Assembly (NCBI RefSeq): GCF_002220365.1
Contig: NZ_MTHB01000256.1
Span: 1-64,000, forward strand
Length of the DNA: 64,000 bases
Direction: 5' to 3'
Origin: Caballeronia sordidicola
Lineage (GTDB): Bacteria > Pseudomonadota > Gammaproteobacteria > Burkholderiales > Burkholderiaceae
Both the position numbers and the translations under genes were made by a program. How positions within the stretch are numbered: the first letter of the stretch is position 1; the number at the start of each line of letters is the position of its first letter. This document shows, one piece after another, positions 62,362 to 64,000 of the stretch. Under the pieces are notes generated by a model that was given only the letters and a program-made list of their open reading frames with translations, did not search any database and had not been told where the DNA came from.

Positions 62362-64000
62362 ATGAAAATTGCAATTGCGTCGCCCGATAGCGAGGTCGTG
62401 CGACCCGGGGGGCGTGTCGGTTTGTTGGCGCGCGTGGATCATTACCGCGGGCTGATCATCGCGATTGGTGCGCTGCTCGCGATGATGATTACGTGGGTGT
62501 CGCTGTCCGCCACGCCGGTCGGGCTGTACGACGTCGGCTCCGTGATCTCCAGCAGCGCGACGCTCGCGCTTGCGGCGATCGGGCAGACCATCGTCGTGCT
62601 GAGCGGTGGCTTCGACCTGTCGGCGTCGGCGGTGGTGTCGTTGTCAAACGTGCTCGCGGTCCGCTTCGTGCAGGGCACGCCGATCGAACAATGGGGTGGC
62701 GTTGCGCTGATTCTTGCGATAGGCGGGGGCATTGGACTGATTAACGGCGCGTTGATCGCGTGGTTCCGGTTGCAGTCGATCGTGGTCACGCTCGCCACCA
62801 TGTTCATGGTGCAGGGTTTGACGCTGCTGATCCAGAACAAACCGGGCGGGAGTATCGGCGATCAGTTCGGCGCATTCATCACCTCCGATCTCGTGGCCGA
62901 TAAAGTCCCCATGTCAGCGGCCGTGCTGGTCGCTGCCCTGCTCGTGTGGACCTCCGTCAAACGTACGCGCTTCGGCGTAGGCCTCTATGCGCTAGGCAGC
63001 GACCCCGATGGCGCCTATGCGAACGGTATGCCTGTCAGAGGCTACCGGATCGCGACCTATGCGCTCGCCGGCATGTTCTACGCGGCTGCGGGCTTGTATG
63101 TATCGGCACAGACCGGTTCTGCCGATCCGCTGGTGGGCCGGCCGTTGCTGCTCTCCATGTTCACGGCCGTCGTGCTGGGCGGCACGTGGCTGGGTGGCGG
63201 GCGAGGGGGTTGCGTGGGCACGGTGTTCGCCGCGATGACCCTGATGATCACGGTCAATATCCTGCTGGTGCTCAACGTCTCCGCGTTCTTTACGACCATC
63301 GCCGAAGCCGTGATCCTGATCCTGGCGGTGCTCGGGTCGTCGGTCGGCAAGCAGTCGGCAGCGCATCATTGCGCGCGCTACGCCGGACGATGGTTCACGG
63401 CGTGGCGCACCGGAACACGTGCGCGCAATGACCCGGGAGCGCGGCGCGTGAAGTTCGAAGTGGAGAACTTCCGTCCGATAGAAAACACGGAGCTAAAGGG
63501 GCACGTGCTGGGCGACTGGATCGAACGCAATCGCGAATGGGCCAAGTACGTCGTGCCGGCGTATCTGCTGTTCTTCGCGGTGATCGCGATCACGGGCGTG
63601 GTCTATGGCCCGGGTGTCCTCGCGAGTGCCAACTTCTATACGAGCTTGCTGACGCTGACCTTGTTCCTGGCCGTTCTAGGGCTTGGGCAGGGCGCCGTGA
63701 TCCTGACGGGGGGGCTCGACCTTTCCGTGCCCTGGCTCATCACGCTGTCTGGCGTGTTGCTGACCGGGCTGACGCACGGCGTCAATGAAGCCGCGACGTG
63801 GGCCGTGCCGCTGGTGCTGTGCACCGGCTTGCTGGTAGGCGTGTTCAATGGTGTGGGCGTGGTCGTGTTGGGCTTGCCGCCCATCGTGGTCACGCTGGCA
63901 GCCAACGGCTTGCTTCAGGGCATTACGCTTATCTATTGCAACGGTTCGCCGCAGGGCTGGTCACCGTCGGCAATCAGTAATTTCACGAACGGGCGCGTGG
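62362..64000 (+). CDS. ABC permease with two fused membrane modules (partial)
   Basis: A reading frame that begins at ATG 62362 and stays open to the right edge, over 546 codons. It contains two successive ribose-type permease modules: first with TLALAAIGQTIVVLSGGFDLSA and GGTWLGGGRGG (residues about 60-330), then a polar linker (RARNDPGARRVKFEVE, about 355-375), then a second module with LFLAVLGLGQGAVILTGGLDLS and GLPPIVVTLAANGLLQG. Ordinary members are one module of about 330 residues and dimerise. The normal C-terminus is not in the window. Confidence 0.88.
   Translation, partial: MKIAIASPDSEVVRPGGRVGLLARVDHYRGLIIAIGALLAMMITWVSLSATPVGLYDVGSVISSSATLALAAIGQTIVVLSGGFDLSASAVVSLSNVLAVRFVQGTPIEQWGGVALILAIGGGIGLINGALIAWFRLQSIVVTLATMFMVQGLTLLIQNKPGGSIGDQFGAFITSDLVADKVPMSAAVLVAALLVWTSVKRTRFGVGLYALGSDPDGAYANGMPVRGYRIATYALAGMFYAAAGLYVSAQTGSADPLVGRPLLLSMFTAVVLGGTWLGGGRGGCVGTVFAAMTLMITVNILLVLNVSAFFTTIAEAVILILAVLGSSVGKQSAAHHCARYAGRWFTAWRTGTRARNDPGARRVKFEVENFRPIENTELKGHVLGDWIERNREWAKYVVPAYLLFFAVIAITGVVYGPGVLASANFYTSLLTLTLFLAVLGLGQGAVILTGGLDLSVPWLITLSGVLLTGLTHGVNEAATWAVPLVLCTGLLVGVFNGVGVVVLGLPPIVVTLAANGLLQGITLIYCNGSPQGWSPSAISNFTNGRV

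Overview
The window is about 64 kb of GC-rich proteobacterial DNA. Gene families, codon habits and gene order fit a soil or plant-associated Burkholderiaceae (Paraburkholderia/Caballeronia-like) genome, but no rRNA or species marker is present, so this is inference. No phage, insertion sequence, CRISPR array, tRNA or rRNA gene was seen. Most of it is accessory metabolism: many LysR-type regulators facing catabolic operons, three sets of transport genes for small molecules, and several one-carbon, redox and heterocycle-type enzymes.

Layout. 0.3-3.8 kb: glutamate-dependent acid resistance (a 5'-truncated gadB, gadC) and a DUF2934 protein. 3.9-6.9 kb: an Old Yellow Enzyme fused to a quinone-oxidoreductase-like MDR domain, with a divergent LysR gene. 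7.0-10.1 kb: a KimA-like potassium permease and a dienelactone hydrolase. 10.1-17.0 kb: a seven-gene minus-strand reductive/detoxification operon (DUF3237, NIPSNAP, SDR, MDR, OYE, SDR, alpha/beta hydrolase) with a divergent LysR. 17.1-21.5 kb: a quorum-sensing island (AidA/PixA-type protein, LuxR, RsaM/DUF4902-type protein, LuxI, cytochrome P450) with lux-box-like CTG-N10-CAG sites. 22.0-27.9 kb: a ribose-type ABC importer with divergent AraC regulator and a methyltransferase. 28.0-31.3 kb: copper-related genes (DUF2946, outer-membrane-like protein, CopC) and MntH. 31.5-31.9 kb: a broken beta-propeller gene. 32.4-40.8 kb: a complete kdpFABCDE potassium system, preceded by a 34-codon membrane microprotein and a KdpE-box-like element.

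41-43 kb holds a lytic transglycosylase, a universal stress protein and small membrane proteins. 43.2-51.1 kb is a continuous minus-strand run: two duplicated ACMSD-type amidohydrolases, UbiD, UbiX, a His-rich CobW GTPase, an NCS2 nucleobase permease with a one-base frameshift, and a cyclic amidohydrolase/deaminase. It faces a LysR gene, and a molybdenum hydroxylase pair (IorA/IorB type) follows at 53.3-56.0 kb. Together these look like uptake, ring hydroxylation, deamination and decarboxylation of an N-heteroaromatic compound; the substrate is not known. 56.2-64 kb is a GntR-led plus-strand operon (SDR, BKACE enzyme, MBL-fold lactonase, ABC binding protein, ABC ATPase, and a permease that fuses two membrane modules and runs off the right edge).

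The most notable observations are: one copy of the amidohydrolase pair has lost both metal-binding histidines of its HxH motif; the OYE-MDR fusion keeps an internal ribosome-binding site and start at its junction; the double-length ABC permease; and the possible N-heterocycle catabolic island.
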